From Ligula intestinalis (Eukaryota; Platyhelminthes; Cestoda; Diphyllobothriidea; Diphyllobothriidae), in NCBI GenBank assembly GCA_036362985.1, contig JAYGXS010000005.1:47437476-47501475 (forward strand): DNA of 64,000 nt, in the 5' to 3' direction. The position numbers and the translations under genes are program-made. This document shows, one piece after another, positions 1 through 11,599 of this stretch. Position 1 is the stretch's first letter, and each line of letters starts with the position of its first letter. The notes beneath the pieces were generated by a model. It did not search any database and was not told the origin of the DNA. It saw nothing but the letters and a program-made list of their open reading frames with translations.

Positions 1-1095
1 ACGCAATATTTTCAATCAGTAGTTTTAAAAAACATCCAAAGCAAGAACAAAATCGAAAACAAGGGTGGTTTTTACTGAAAACCAATTTGTACGGGTTTTT
101 GGAATGGTTACCAATCGATGTGCTATCCCAACAGCCTGTAGGAATTTACTTTGGTCCATGTTAGCCATCGATTACTTCGAACACATAGGAAGAAAAGATG
201 GTCAATTCTTTGCGAGTCTTTACCACATACCGCGTCTGCAGCCATCAGTCAACCATAATTTGAATTTCATAGTGAAATTCGGGTGTGTTGGTGTACTGAG
301 ACACAAACTTGAGTCAGAATTGTCCGTTCCTATCTATTCGATGTCTTATTCATGCTCAACTGCTTATCACTGTACGAAGTCAGATAGGACTATGAGTTAG
401 TTTTACAACTCCATGCAAGAAACCCTCATTTTATTCCAAATTCGGAACAGGCGAATGGCCGTAATGCTGACCGAAATATAATAAGGAAGACTAATTAGCC
501 CAGTCGGGCTCCTAGAAAATGAATGGTGTAAGCTAAAACCAGAAACTTGGCCTATGGGTATCCCTACCGATGGTACGATTTTGTCCCTTATACACCTGAA
601 GCCGACAGTTATTTCCTTGCGAAAAGACTATGAAGGGATGTCAATTATTTTTACATTTTTGCATCAATAGCTTCGGAGGCTCTTCTTAGAAGGGTCGCAA
701 CAGTGAGGGCCGAAGGGTTATTACTTTAGTTCCTGGCCTCCTTTTGTGGCTCCACACACTTAACGAATTTTCGGCCTGATTTATATGTCAACATTTTGTG
801 CCAGAGTATTTTTATTTCCTGTTGAAAAAACTACAGTGACATTTGATAGGGAAGATAATACCCAATAAGGTGTATGTGCTAGCAACGCATACGCTGCTAG
901 GAAATGGTCAATTCGCTCTTTTAGAGGCGATTTGCTACCCGAAAGAAAAATGAATCATCACAAGTAAGTATGCAGGTGTTTCTTTCAACAGTCACTGTTT
1001 TCGTGTACGTCCAGGCTTTTTACTTCATTGTGGAATGCACTCAGCTAATATTAACCGATTCTCTCGCGGAAGAAAAGGTCAGATATGCCCATTAC
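1..1095. other. No gene recognised
   Basis: AT-rich, short chance frames only. No splice-supported exon or repeat identified. Confidence 0.5.
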
Positions 1096-1340
1096 TTAGG
1101 AAACGACATCACGCGGGTTCACCAGGGGTATAAATAATTGAGAAAATGTGTCTGGAATTATCACTTTGTCCCTTCGAAGGTCCTTAAATAAGACTTGCCT
1201 AGTACTGGAAAGCCGGGCAATCAAACCTACCAAATATGATGTAGTTCCCGGACGCTTTATGACTGAATACTCTTGTTTATCGTCGTGCAAGGCGGCAAAA
1301 ACCATACCTGAAAGCCTGCAGGGAACGTTTTTGGTGTAAT
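1096..1340 (-). other. Unassigned open frame, possible exon on the minus strand
   Basis: Minus strand reads SGMVFAALHDDKQEYSVIK … DTFSQLFIPLVNPRDVVS then stop, after an acceptor-like CGTTCCCTGCAG. The composition is protein-like, but there is no recognised family. The opposite strand is also open, so either could be chance. Confidence 0.2.
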
Positions 1341-2259
1341 AAATACCTACTCCGGTCCCAGTTCAGGCCGATGCGTTTGTTCTTTAAGTCTCTGCATCTC
1401 ATAGAACAGTATTTAAAGTCAAATATGAACGGCGATCCATGCCTTGGTGTACATTATACAATCCAAAATCTACGTTTGTCAAGCGCCGGATCAATTGATT
1501 TGGTCTTGTGAATAGTTATTGCTAAGGAACAAGCACTGAGAGTAACGTTAGCACGGCAAATAGATCATTCCATATCGGCTCACGTACAATCATTAAATCC
1601 AATCTCCAGCATGATGAGTCCATGTCTAGTCGGCAACAATAAAGATGGTGTACCACATTAGATACCCCTAGCCCCTAGCAATGCGATTTACATTAGTTTT
1701 ATTAGTTTTTCTTTAGTTTAGTTTTTAGTTTAATAGTTTAATGCTAGTTTTGTATGTTTTAGTTAGATCTCGTCACAGTTAGATAAATATACCTAAATAA
1801 ATACCTAGCTGAGCGCGAGGGACGGTTACCAGGCGGCTGGTACGACGAGCCGTTACCACATAGAAACGCAACCTATGCAAAGCGGCTCGAACTGGATTGG
1901 CAGACTACGCCCGCGGACGAAAGGAGTGGAATATATATCGAAAGCCAAAAGCCAGAGTATTCATGCTATGAAGACGGATAGATGCGATAACTATCCAAAA
2001 CGTCAGATCACAAATAAACCTTTCCCAATGAACGCCCTTTCTCCATCTGAACTACCGCATAATAGACTAAGCTTACTAAAGTAACACATTACTTCTCGGT
2101 GATCTCATATGAGATCACTTAAAAATTAAGAGCTTTCGTAATTATATGCCTGTATATACGCATATTTAACCTTCATGCTATATCTATTAGGTATATTTCT
2201 CTGATATCAACATGAGATTTTTAAAAAATTCGCTCAAAGTTAATTTATATACAATTTTG
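1341..2259. other. AT-rich sequence with TTAG-rich tract
   Basis: 1690-1790 is a run of TTTAGTTT-type units, similar to 32340-32520 and, inverted, to 2880-2960. Nothing coding recognised. Confidence 0.5.
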
Positions 2260-2332
2260 AAAAGTTAAGGTATTCAAGTTTCATAACAAAAATCAAAGTG
2301 GTTAAAATTATGGGAGGTAATGGGTTAAGCCC
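2260..2332. repeat. Direct repeat flanking the pogo-like remnant, left
   Basis: Contains TTCATAACAAA and GGTTAAAATTATGGGAGG, repeated with few changes at 2811-2879. It is too long to be a transposon target duplication. Confidence 0.7.
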
Positions 2333-2358
2333 AAATCAGCTTGGAACGGAATTTTACA

Positions 2359-2803
2359 CAGCAAAATCCGCCGGCTAATAAGCCCAGTTTGCCGGCTCCA
2401 AAGCCCAGTTTGCCAACAGAATAGAGTGAGATTCTCATCTCTCTGCGTGCGCAACGCGGTCTACGGGCATCAGATTTCCCAAAATTCGGCCATTTCTGGC
2501 GCCTGAAGAAGGACATCAAAGAGCACTTGCGAGAAAAGTTTCCTCCAAAACAACTGACACTAGTGCTTTTTTAAACGTGTCGCAACTCATTTTTTTGGTT
2601 TTGTTATTACGTTAAATACAGACAAGCAGCATTCCTTTCTTTTAAATAACCAAGCTCTACACATAATACAGTACGTATGTAATGTATAGTGCCTACCCTG
2701 CGTTTGCTAATCAAGAACTAGGACTCTCCGGTTAATGCGCCCGCCGGTTATTAAGCCCAATTCGGTCTGGGCCCGTGGTGGGCTTAATAGCCGGCGACTA
2801 CTG
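2359..2803. mobile_element. pogo/Tigger-like remnant
   Basis: Right end reads inward CAGTAGTCGCCGGCTATTAA, followed outside by TA. The left end (from 2359) has a diverged CAGCAAAATCCGCCGGCTAA. CAGT-beginning termini with TA target sites fit pogo-like elements. No transposase triad is readable. It lies between two 60-70 bp direct repeats. Confidence 0.42.
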
Positions 2804-2810
2804 TACAGAA

Positions 2811-2879
2811 AAAGTCATAGGTATCCAAGTTTCATAACAAAATCAAAGTGGTTAAAATTATGGGAGGTAATGGGTAAAG
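2811..2879. repeat. Direct repeat flanking the pogo-like remnant, right
   Basis: Partner of 2260-2332. It suggests a local duplication or that the flanking sequence itself belongs to a larger repeat. Confidence 0.7.
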
Positions 2880-3533
2880 CTAAACTCAACTAAACTAAGT
2901 CAAATAAAAGCAGAACTACAGCTAATCAATAAACTAAAAACTAACTTTTACTAATGCCACCGGTCTTTTAGGACAGAATCTGGGGTTAGGGTGTTTCGAA
3001 CGTAGAAGAACAATTTTAGTGTTACCATCTAGTCAATACGGTTAGATCTCCGTTAATAGAAAACTCTATGGAGGTTCTTTACAAACATTCTTGATGTGCC
3101 CACTCGACCATGGCATATGACAGTATCCATCGCGTAACCCCAAAGAGTGGACCGCAGCATCGAGAAATTTCACCTAAAAAGGTTTTAAGTGATAACAGAC
3201 GTGTGAAACAACTTCCACGCTATATTGCTCCTCGTCCATAGAACAAAACAAAGTCAAGAAGACCGGAAGCATAAACGGGAGTAACGGTGGCCGCCTACGC
3301 GTGTCCCATAACCTGATCAACGCATGTCAAAACTGATATTTTGGTGTGCCTTTTGCAAAATGAAGGAAAAATGGGAAGCCTGCCAGTCTCACGAACCTCC
3401 ACGGACTTTGAGTTAATACACTGATTGGATGGCATTTTTTGTCATTTTACATTTCATGCTCCGTTGGCAGGCGCTTTCAACATGCATGGGTAAAAATGAA
3501 AAAAATGCTGCTTTTTATTTCCTTATCACACAG

Positions 3534-3740
3534 AGAAAAACTTAGTTCTGAAGAGACCGTTCCACGTGAAGGACTGGAATGGAGAAGACTGCTCACAGCG
3601 TTACTGGGAGCTCATTGATGGGTCACTACCGACAATGCTGCCAGCAGAGGGATCCGATCGTCCCATGACGGTGTTCTTCGGACGCGCCTACTTTGCACAC
3701 CGGGTGGTGTTTATTCCAGCAGCAGGTCTTCGTACTTTTG
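3534..3740 (+). CDS. Exon (phase 1-1) of the Ig/FN3 gene, 5'-most exon found
   Basis: Open for 69 codons between a pyrimidine-rich acceptor (…ttatttccttatcacacag, ending 3533) and a donor gttagt at 3741. The first two bases complete a split codon and the last base starts one, so it is phase 1-1 like its downstream partners. The peptide begins KNLVLKRPFHVKDW and ends with alternating hydrophobic strands (MTVFFGRAYF, then HRVVFIPAAGLRTF), as expected of beta-sandwich edge strands. No domain family is recognised from this exon alone. With the exon at 8745 it would make a 127-residue unit. No ATG-initiated reading frame marks it, so it is easily missed. Confidence 0.6.
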
Positions 3741-4974
3741 GTTAGTGACTGCATGCGCCTTTTTGAAGGATGAGAGGCTTTATGCCCTATTTTGAAAGCC
3801 GCTATCCTTGTGAGATCCAGGGATAGGTTTTTTTTCACAAACTTTTATCAAACTGAGGTATTAAAATGCGGGCAGGCCCGTAGATTTTAGATAGTAAATC
3901 TAAACTTCACTTTTTCTCAGCCTGGTTATTGTGAATTATGTGAAAATGGGTGAGCAACTTCAAGGAAGTACACGTTTTTGGAAAGAGGCTTGTCTGCAGT
4001 AAGTCTCTTTAGTTGAAACTTTGGGGCCGTGGAGCACTTAGTCCCACATAAGGGGACAAAAACTTGATCGAAAATGATACAGTGATGTCGTTAGTCTCTG
4101 TGTAGGATGTCTGAGAATAGAAAATTACTCCTAGAAGACAGACTGGCAAATATGAGTCAGTTTTGGTCTTTTCTTGTGGGTCGAAGCGGGGATTAAACAT
4201 GACAGACAATAAAAAATTGTTATTGGCAATGTTACTTTATGTAAGCTCCCTTAGTCACTTCCAACCCCAGGATCGTGTCCAAGGGGGACGGTTGCAATGG
4301 GCTTTGTACAGGTGGAGTCTCAATACAGAAAAGCAGATAAGTGTGGGGAGAAAATATAAAAATAAATATATGCCTGCTAAATTTATTTTTCTCAGCCTAT
4401 CTTTAGTAACAAAATTGAGAGTGATCGTTAAAAAACAAAAAGCAACTGAATGAATCACAGGAATTTGTGCAGGAAAAAAGCACAGTGAAACATCTTTGCG
4501 TATATCGTTATATAAAAACAGTACGAAATACAGCGAGGTTTTGTACACAAAACTACGAACTAATAAGACGGATCATGGAAGGCCATGTATTTTGAACCCA
4601 GGACGTACAAAGCCATATTTGACCTAATTATTCCAACTAGTTAATCCTTTCTTCGCGATAGATACGTGAAATTTATAGCGGTTTGACGGATCACTTATCC
4701 CTGCTTCGCAGTGAATATAATCAGGTAAATCTAAAAACATCCGTAGGCGAAAATAAATTTTGCTGTGAACTTAATAAAAATAATTCTTTTTCATTTTCGA
4801 ACAGGGCAAATCTGGTTTTACTAAAAGTAGTTCGCACTCACATAGCCGCCCTAACTGGAGAATGAGGGAAGAGGCGGATATGAACTGACATGTTCATGGA
4901 GTTCCAATAGAATAATAACTAAGTCGCCAGTACTCTAAAACGTTGGGCTCGAAGCAAGCCAATAATCCGATCAG

Positions 4975-5040
4975 TTGGCCGGCTGATGACGGCTAATATG
5001 CCCGAAATGGCAATTGTAGTCTCCCCCCCCGAGAGGGACA
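4975..5040 (+). mobile_element. SINE body fragment with CTGATGA…CGAAA
   Basis: GGCTGATGACGGCTAATATG then CCCGAAATGGCAATTG. This is the SINE copy whose hammerhead-like core bases are best preserved (CUGAUGA and GAAA). Stem I pairing is not evident. Confidence 0.5.
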
Positions 5041-6229
5041 CTTCACAGATTTTTCAAGCAGCGGAGCATACCGGCGAAACACGTGTCTGGGCCTATTAGC
5101 TTTTACTATGGTAAGTTACTACTGCAGTCTGCCCGTTGGCAGCAAGTATATACTTCGCAGTGGTTGACGGGTTTCAGCCCGACTGTACATTTACAATTTT
5201 GGTCTATGCCTATAGACCTTAAACAAACTGATGTATACGGCGAAAAGAAATTAATTTCTCAGGAAATTAAAAGCTGAACAAAAATACTTGTTGGCATTTT
5301 CGAACAAAACGAATCTGGTTTTAATACAAGAAGTTCGCACTGGTATAATCGCTCTAGCTGCCGGATTAATTTAAAGTGAATAAACTTTGGCGTGAATTTA
5401 CTCATTTGCAGCATGGAATTTGAAATGAAACCCGTCGCAAATGCGCTCAGCACGTGGAAATATAGCAGCAGTAGGCTATCAAGGTCTGGAATCAGAGACA
5501 GCGGCATTCGGAATGTGTGACGGGCTTTCCTATTCAATGTCCCGCCAAAGAAGGTGGGACGCATAACCCATTTCCACGGCTTTGAATACGCTCCTACCCA
5601 AGTAAGTCACAGTTCAGCACGCTGAACTAGGCCACGAGATTCATTCAGTCTTTTAAAGGAAAATCAGTGTAGTCATAAAACACTATGTTAGGCAGCCTAA
5701 CCTAACAAGAGGAGGCCACAGCTGCGATGGCCTTATTTTGGGGCTGGAAAATGAGCCGGAGAGTGGACAGGAATAAGGGGCGCAACTGTCGGATTTTGCC
5801 AAGATCAACCGGCATATTCAGCTGTGGCCCAATTATGGGCTTGGAAAAGACCCTTTGCAGGTGGAAGATCTCACAGCACGTGGGGCGAATTCCCTCTCAC
5901 CTTCGCCCTCCGCTAGAAACCACGTCTCTTGGAACAGGTAGCAGCCACCTCCGGTTTTATGACTAAACACAGGTAGGGGCCCATACCGGCTGACTTGGGA
6001 GGCATGCGGACGCAGGCAGCAGTGAAGTCCGTCCCCCAACTTCCACCATAAAGTAGTGGCGGTACGGTGAACCACCTACTTTTCGATGCTGAATGACCTC
6101 TCATTTCCTTCCAATATTCGCGCGAAGATGGCAGCCGACTTTGTTAGTTTCTTCACCTCCTCCTCTATCATCAAATGTTTTATTTACGCCCAGGCCTAAA
6201 TCTCATCTGATCTCTACCTCCACTGCAGG

Positions 6230-6330
6230 GCAATACTGCTGTAGAAGAAGAAGCGATCACTGGAACATAAGTTTTATTGCCCTTAAGTTTCGGATTCCGT
6301 CAGAAATCCTTAACGATAGGTAATTGTAAA
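6230..6330 (-). repeat. PLE-terminus-like repeat without ribozyme core, copy 1
   Basis: Minus strand CGTTAAGGATTTC…GGAATCCGAAAC parallels the hammerhead layout, but CUGAUGA is replaced by a GTTAAG form. The same form occurs at 42095-42270. Confidence 0.45.
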
Positions 6331-6429
6331 AAAGACTGAGACATGCACAGATAAGGGTGATACATGCACAGATTGCACGGTATTTATAGTTCGAAGCGGT
6401 CACCCGCATGCATACTATAATTGTCAGTG

Positions 6430-6740
6430 CCTGCAGCCACCGCTTGAGGTCTTAATTGGTGTGGTGATGGCTCATTTATTGTTCTTGTCCTCGTCGGATG
6501 CGGGTTTGATAATTGCGCGTCAATTATGCCCGCTGTCGTCAGAGTTGTTGCTGCGCCCGGCCCTTCCCACGTGACTGATCCTCTTGCTCAGGAAATCTAT
6601 CAGTACATCGTAGGGGAACGTCAAATCGTTGCGCTTATGGATGGACTGGGGGCCTGAGAACCATGACTCGAGCAGCTCGTCAGTTCCTGTAGCCACCGCT
6701 TGAGGTCTTACTTGGTGCGGTGATGGCTCATTAATTGTCA
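6430..6740. repeat. GC-rich interspersed repeat 'R', partial copy
   Basis: CTGCGCCCGGCCCTTCCCAC and GGACTGGGGGCCTGAGAACC recur at 43110 and 43205. Part of the family best represented at 42270-43330. No coding function recognised. Confidence 0.7.
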
Positions 6741-7331
6741 GCGTGCTGCTTTGTTAAAATACTAGGAAATGTGCCAAGAACGTGGGTACTTATTCGCTTA
6801 CTATTTGTACAGTTTTCTAATATTAACGTACCGGCGTATAAAAAATGCTGTTTGCCATTTAAGGATACTGAAGGAAACACTGAAAAAGGCAACGGGCATG
6901 ATATCCCATTTTAACTTTCGGTTGGAGAGAAGGGTTTATCATTTGGTTATTTGAGGTGTCCTATCTCACACAATGCGTCGAAGGGTGTGCAGCCTATGTC
7001 AGTGTGCTGTTTGGATCACTTAGTAGTAACACATCATTGAAACCACGGCAGACTAGAATAATGTTCGCCACGATGCCGATGTGGTGCACTAAAGTACCGA
7101 CGTCTGGCAAATTTTTCTGAAGATATAGGGATGGAATATGCACGAGAATAGAACCCTTGTCATTTCTGGATATAAACTGCCAAAAATCGCTTGTCAGTGG
7201 TAGTATTCCTTCTTTAAACACTATCCCGCTGTTAAAATGTTGATAGAAATATACACAGTCGCTTTCCTATCTCGTGAAATTTCAGTCGAAATACCGAAAT
7301 GTGTTTTTGATTCAAACAAATTAGAAGTCAC

Positions 7332-7377
7332 TTTTTGGCAAACAATTGTTTTCAGCAACTGTTCATCAGACCAAAAA
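7332..7377 (-). ncRNA. Hammerhead ribozyme motif, left arm of a palindrome
   Basis: Minus strand: stem I UUUUUGGU/GCCAAAAA (8 pairs including one U-G), intact core CUGAUGA, short stem II region ACAGUUGCU, GAAA, stem III AACAAUUGUU which is its own reverse complement, then U as the cleavage-site base. Core and stem I are unambiguous. Stem II is poorly paired in this copy. A self-complementary stem III means cleavage would need two copies paired. Confidence 0.68.
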
Positions 7378-7552
7378 TTTGCAAGGGAAATTAACGCTGA
7401 ACATAACAATAAAAGTTTGAATGGGTAGGAAAATCAATAATTATCTAACATAGTCCGCGTTGGCCAATTAGCGCCCATGTTAGATAGTTATTGATTTTTC
7501 TACCCATTCAAACTTTTATTGTTATGTACAGCGTTAATTTCCCTTGCAAATG

Positions 7553-7594
7553 TTTGGTCTGATGAAGAGTTGCTGAAAACAATTGTTTGCCAAA
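7553..7594 (+). ncRNA. Hammerhead ribozyme motif, right arm of the palindrome
   Basis: Plus strand: stem I UUUGGU/GCCAAA, core CUGAUGA, stem II AG…CU, GAAA, stem III AACAAUUGUU (palindromic), cleavage base U. It mirrors the motif at 7332-7377; the two diverge from a common centre near 7460. Confidence 0.72.
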
Positions 7595-7862
7595 AACTGA
7601 CTTCAAACAAATTACTTCAGTGGGAGGGTAATATCGTGCAGTGCAATCTGCAGATATTTCAGTCACGTTAGGATGTCGGCTTTTGAACAAACTTTTTTCC
7701 TGAAAGATTGGAAAAAAATATATCTTGTAAAGAAAGAAGCTGGAATTTTCCTCGTTGATTTTTGATGCCGCTTCGAAATTCAAATATAGTTTGCAGAGAA
7801 AATGTACAAAAGTATTATTTGTGAGAAGAAGACGACTCGATCGCTGGGAAAATAATTTCATT

Positions 7863-7906
7863 TGCCTGACGTTTCGAGATCCATCATGGATTCTTCATCA
7901 GAGACA
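7863..7906 (-). ncRNA. Hammerhead ribozyme motif
   Basis: Minus strand: stem I UGUCU/AGGCA (pairs with one U-G), core CUGAUGA, stem II roughly AAUCC/GGAUC type pairing, CGAAA, stem III ACGU (self-complementary), cleavage triplet GUC. It is closely related to the motifs at 54630 and 55215. No coding sequence of a PLE is recognised beside it, so it may be a solo terminal repeat. Confidence 0.72.
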
Positions 7907-8744
7907 TACTAAAAGAGCAGAGGCAGAAACGGGTCTTGTAGAAAACTACGCAGATATTTGGCGAGCTAGTCCGTGCCATGCAGGAAATAGTTGGCCTGCT
8001 TATCGCTGATAGCCAATAAGATAGAGAGAGTATGAGGAGCAACAAATTCATCCCTTTTAAGAAAGCAGCTTAGGCTGGACTGCAAATAAGTTTTTCGCTA
8101 TGGTGCTTAAGTTGAGGACTCTAATGGAATTAGGATGGCCGGTATTATGTACCTTTCAAAGACTGCTTGTGCGTACGCTTTATTGAATTTTATTAAGTGT
8201 ACTGTGGGGATCACTAAAATCGCCCTACCATAAAGTACAAGACAATATTAACCTCTAAAGGAAAGGCTAAAAGCAAAATGTTATTGGCCAATCTTGCCTG
8301 AGCGTAACAAACTATGCAGGCATTTTGCTAGCACTTGGGGCTTCGGTCTGAAGCCTTTGCGGACGAAATAGGTGGCATCACAGTCTGTCCTCTAATCAGG
8401 TCGTATCGGTAGGCGCTCAGCGCACATAAATAGAGAACACTTCTGTGTTCAGCCGAGAATAGCATGAGCCTTCGGCCAGGATGAGAGATTACTAGGCTGT
8501 AGAATTCAGTAGACTCACGCTCTACCCTACAGGGGTTTAGAATATGGCCGGCTGGTCCCCGACAGCCCGTTCATCTTAGTTTTTTCATACTAACGAAATT
8601 CGGGTCATTTTTCCCGCTCAAATAGACTAGTACTCCAACTTTTTCTGCGCAAACCAGTGTGATTTTGGTTTAATTAATTACTATTACGCAGTCTACAGTT
8701 ACGACATTGTTGTTTGACTAAAATATGTCTTTATGCACTTTAAG

Positions 8745-8918
8745 AATTTGAGTTTGGCGCGTATGGCCAGCATTCGGCAACTCTTTCGCTGGAAAACGAC
8801 TGTGCACCAGACGGTCAGGCTTACACCTGCGCGCTCCCAAGTCTGAAGAGTATACCCGTTGATCGCATCACCTTCGGCGCTGGGAGCCTATTCAATATCC
8901 AGGTTTATGGATCTCCAG
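8745..8918 (+). CDS. Exon (phase 1-1) encoding the C-terminal half of an Ig-like domain
   Basis: 58 codons, acceptor …tatgcactttaag and donor gtaggc at 8919. The translation shows SATLSLENDC, then PDGQAYTCALPS, then SLFNIQVYGSP. D-G-x-x-Y-x-C is the Ig F-strand signature around the second cysteine. ATLSLEN resembles strand E, and FNIQVYG resembles strand G leading out of the domain. The B-strand cysteine and the tryptophan must come from an upstream exon; exon 3534-3740 is the candidate. The acceptor pyrimidine tract is modest, but frame, phase and motif agree. Confidence 0.72.
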
Positions 8919-9559
8919 GTAGGCAGTTGAACTCTAATTTTTAATTTTTAAAGTGTTCCCGAGAGTCATTCAAGGGCGTGCCATGTTTAATCACTCTCCC
9001 TATTGCTACATAACTCGTCTTTAAAGTCAGCTATTACTGCTCCGCGGTTTTGAAGTGTGCCCGATACCACCTTACGATAGCTCCATTAGCAGAATGAGAG
9101 GCAAAAGAGCTGACTTTAGCAACTTGTTAAAACACAGCAAGCGCTGGCTGTGAAGCACCTACCAGCCGACAGCTGAAATGCTACTTGCGCAAATAACAGA
9201 TGGTCGTAAATCGGCAGGGTGCTTTTAAATTTAGTATGCACAGAAGTTTGTGCAGTCTTTTCCCTCCCCCCGGCTCTTGGGAAAGCATGAACCCAAAAAG
9301 CTCCAAAGGTTTTTGGGCCTGAAAACTTTAACTTCTATAAGAAGAATCTGCAAAACGGTTTCCGGCATAGGCCTTTTTTCATTTTCGAAATATCCACTCA
9401 AACTTATTTTCCATTATTGGGGAGAAAGACAATAGAATGAACTGCGAACCGACGGTTGTTACTATGGCATATTTAAACCGCTGAAAAATGTGTCTGATGG
9501 CTTTGAAACACCCCCCTCGAGTGCACTGTTCAAATCAAAACTGCATATCTATTCAGAAC

Positions 9560-9560
<1 letters not shown>

Positions 9561-9592
<32 letters not shown>
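9561..9592. repeat. (GAT)n microsatellite
   Basis: About ten GAT units. Confidence 0.9.
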
Positions 9593-9689
9593 GTGCAGTC
9601 AGGAAGGTAAGGACATAACAGATAACTGATATAAAGACTATGAATGGTGAATACATATACTAGCTGAACGATTCGTAGCCGATATCTGG

Positions 9690-10060
9690 TATTCAGGTAT
9701 CAGCAATTCGACCATCACTCTCGACCACGTCCACCAAGAGCTTCAACAGGCTGAAGCAACGTGGCGTCTCCCTCGGGATTATAGTGAAAGTAGGCTTGTG
9801 GCGAATTTACTCCACTCCCTCACCACTCCCACATCGGCACCTGGTGTCCAGAAAAATAGTCGAGAAGACCAGATATGGGGGGGGAGGGGCTGGTGGCAGG
9901 CGGCTGGCGCGACCAAAACTCAACACGCGTACCAACAGCACACATCGCTGGGTAGGCTCCCGCCTGGGAGCGCCATAAACTTCACCTGAGCCTGACTCTC
10001 AGTCCGCAGTAAGCCATTCCACTAAACAAGCCACACACTGGTGTCCACTGGGGGTGCAAC
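9690..10060 (+). repeat. Repeat 'R', partial copy
   Basis: Contains AGAGCTTCAACAGGCTGAAG and the end block GGTAGGCTCCCGCCTGGGAG…CTGACTCTCAGTCCGCAG, shared with 28090-28190 and 28400-28490. Confidence 0.68.
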
Positions 10061-10628
10061 GACTACAGCTGAACAATTTTGTGTTCTGTTAAGAACAAGT
10101 AGGTGGGGAAGAAGGGGGGGCGGGACGATTTGCGCCCACGACTGGGTTGGATTCACACCATTTATCGCACAGCTGCCTCGTGGTGCGGTCACCGTGGTTC
10201 TGCTTGGCTGGAAACTGGGTCGAGCCATTTGACAGGGTGCGTGTAACACCTGCTAGCGGGAAAGGTGCTATATGGGCTTGGTTGGTAGTAGCAGCTGGGG
10301 ATTTGATAAAGTAAATCCACTTGCTTTCCTGTGTCCAGTCGGTTTTCTAGTTATACGATTCTGGTACGCCTTGTGCCTGCCGGGAGTTGGACGATGTCCA
10401 TGCCCAGACTCCTAGGCAGTGCAATCTGTTGCTTGTGAAACATTATTTAGGTTAGGTGGAGGGTGCCAGAGTGGCGGTGGCTCTCTCTCTCTCTCTCCCA
10501 TCTGTCATAACGAAGAGATTTTTCTTTACATTCCCAACGCGCGTTGGATGCGCTGGACCAACACGGGGCCAGATCAGGGTGCGACAGGCATTATTCGGGT
10601 TGCGCTCCCATAACAAATGCCGGAAATG

Positions 10629-10641
10629 GGGGGGGGGGGGG
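10629..10641. repeat. Poly-G tract
   Basis: Run of G in repeat-rich DNA. Confidence 0.85.
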
Positions 10642-11149
10642 AGGGATGCGTGGTAGCACGCATAGGGGCGGCTTCGGCCGCGCTAGTCACCTGAGTGCAG
10701 TCCCCTTTCCGGTCTTCTTGACTGTGTTTTGACACTGGGCTCAGGGGGTGCAAGAAGAGGGAGTACTGTAGATTCTGCGCAAACCCAGAGACTTCTCAGC
10801 CATCCTTCGCGTTCAATGTTGTGGTTTTACCCTTAGTAAAAGGTCCTGAAATCGGTTATTTGATGTGATATCGTATAACCCGTGTTGTGTAAGTGTGGTG
10901 CTTAGTTAAACGCAGAACGATGACGTCAAAGAGGGGCATCTTTCTGCTTTCATATTGGCTGACCAAAAAATTAGTTAGCTGTTAATGCCATTGATCTAGC
11001 ACTCATTATCTCTGAATGTGGGTGCCTGCATGGGTTAGAGAGCTCAGGTAAAAACATCTTCTGTGCTAGTAATTGCACATTAATCGTTCTTGCAACAAGA
11101 ACCTGACGCTCGTGCATTCTTTACGTTCAGCGATGATACCCATGTAAGC

Positions 11150-11390
11150 ATTAAGGAAGTCAAATTAGGCGAACGAACGTTTTCGATTAATCTATAATCA
11201 AGCAATACAGTAACATAAGGGAGACTGGAGTAAAAGAAAGTTTTGAGCAAACCAATCAGTAGTAGCAAGTAACTACTGATTAGTCTGCCTAAAACTTTCG
11301 TTTATTCTACCCTCCCTTATATTACTGTATTGCCTGATGATTAATTAATCGAAAATGTTCGTTCACCTAACTCGTTCATTCGTCACCCTT
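11150..11390. repeat. Palindrome made of two inverted PLE termini
   Basis: Arms of about 110 bp: GCGAACGAACGTTTTCGATTAA on the left is mirrored on the right, meeting near 11270 (CAGTAGTAGCAAGTAACTAC). The same arm occurs once at 60850-60960 next to PLE coding sequence. A CTGATGA…CGAAAA core is visible in the right arm, but stem I is only about two pairs. Confidence 0.62.
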
Positions 11391-11599
11391 TTTCAGATCT
11401 TCGACCCATGATTATCCTTTTCGGGGGTAAAGCATTAAAAGTGGGATTGTCCACAGATGTAAATGCCCTCCCCTACTAAACATGGCCTTGTGCTGGTTTT
11501 CGGTTTGAAGTGTACTTAGTATCGTGTCCTTAATTGAATACGAGCGGTAACCTAAGTGTATCCCTTTGCACATAACTATGACGCTAAATGAAATCCTAA

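Larger units (their letters stand above)
7230..7620. repeat. Palindromic repeat with two divergent ribozymes (PLE-terminus type)
   Basis: Inverted arms of about 130-180 bp meet near 7440-7480; for example GAATGGGTAG…AAAATCAATAA on the left is inverted at 7480-7515. Each arm ends in a hammerhead motif. The layout matches head-to-head PLE terminal repeats or a small non-autonomous derivative. The outer left sequence (7250-7310) resembles the ends of the fold-back family at 12660 and 60100. Confidence 0.7.
3741..8744 (+). other. Intron with repeats
   Basis: Holds two copies of a direct repeat (4780-4860 and 5295-5370, ATTTTCGAACA…TCTGGTTTTA), a SINE fragment, an R-repeat piece and the ribozyme palindrome. 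The rest is unassigned AT-rich DNA. Confidence 0.55.
8919..11149 (+). other. Intron sequence, repeat-rich
   Basis: Apart from R-repeat 9690-10060, the GAT tract and a CT-rich block near 10483, nothing is recognised. Confidence 0.5.

Noticed and set aside
6230..6330. Hammerhead at the CGAAAC element
   Set aside because: The CUGANGA core is absent (GTTAAG instead), here and at 42140, so no ribozyme is called.
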